Shown here in pieces: positions 63,955-64,000 of a DNA stretch of 64,000 nucleotides. Each line of letters begins with the position of its first letter. The stretch's first letter is position 1. Under the pieces are notes generated by a model that did not search any database, was not told the DNA's origin, and worked only from the letters and a program-made list of their open reading frames with translations. Made by a program: the position numbers and the translations under genes. Source of the stretch: Azorinus chamasolen (lineage: Eukaryota > Mollusca > Bivalvia > Cardiida > Solecurtidae); the NCBI GenBank assembly GCA_963576725.1, contig OY755243.1, positions 40,905,243 through 40,969,242 on the forward strand. The letters run 5' to 3'.

Positions 63955-64000
63955 TTGTAAGCAAGCAATGAAGACCCAGTAGCTCCTACAGGAGCTGTCT
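63955..64000. mobile_element. Hairpin MITE cut by the window end
   Basis: GCAAGCAATGAAGACCCAGT followed by AGCTCCTACAGGAGCTGTCT. Confidence 0.5.

Overview
This window reads as intron-rich animal nuclear DNA, most likely from a bivalve mollusc. The evidence for that is AT-rich sequence, GT-AG introns of 0.2-19 kb, a tRNA-derived SINE, TTAA-flanked palindromic MITEs, and large tandem-repeat elements that begin TTTTTAGCTCACC, carry a GTCC/GTCT microsatellite and end in CTCTTGTT. The last type resembles the pearl/CvE or Helentron-derived elements described from bivalves. The species cannot be named from the sequence.

One protein-coding gene is well supported. It is a plus-strand DNAJC14 (Jiv/DRIP78) orthologue with 11 coding exons between 3016 and 38415. 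Splicing them gives one open frame of 868 codons plus stop: a large Ser/Thr/Pro-rich N-terminal half in one exon, a membrane segment, a J domain with HPD, a CxxC/CxxC Jiv90-type zinc domain and a basic C-terminus. Every junction is GT-AG and every phase matches. The upstream 5'UTR exon(s) and the true poly(A) site were not found.

Almost everything else is repeats, often nested. Five TTAA-flanked hairpin families (A, B, C, K, L) fill the introns and the 3' flank. Family J (CAGTAAAACCTC ends, TA target), family I (CCACCAAACCC hairpin) and family M (TTGATTGGTCAGATTTGAG palindrome) add to them. Larger insertions include three hAT-type elements with exact 8-bp duplications (4516-5379, 16021-17391, 21632-22103), two CAG-ended elements with 5-bp duplications (1666-2341, 7716-8878), a dead mariner split by another transposon (24046-27222), a SINE with an exact 10-bp duplication (27367-27660) and an element with long inverted arms (12506-13544).

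Layout: 1-3015 is nested MITEs upstream of the first coding exon. 4488-23922 is a 19.4-kb intron with the hAT elements, a 38-bp satellite (10679-11709) and tandem-unit elements. 23923-38415 holds the remaining ten exons, several with transposons within 15-50 bp of a splice site. 38416-52940 is MITE-dense flank. 52940-64000 is mostly long tandem-unit elements (about 155-bp units) and a 243-bp tandem duplication of one MITE.

The most unusual patterns are the shared palindromic core across MITE families with different ends; a 237-bp inverted-repeat module with telomere-like TTAGGG units, found at the same place inside two unrelated tandem-element families; a composite in which family B sits at the same TTAA site of two family J copies; and the shared ~155-bp unit length of tandem families with unrelated sequences.
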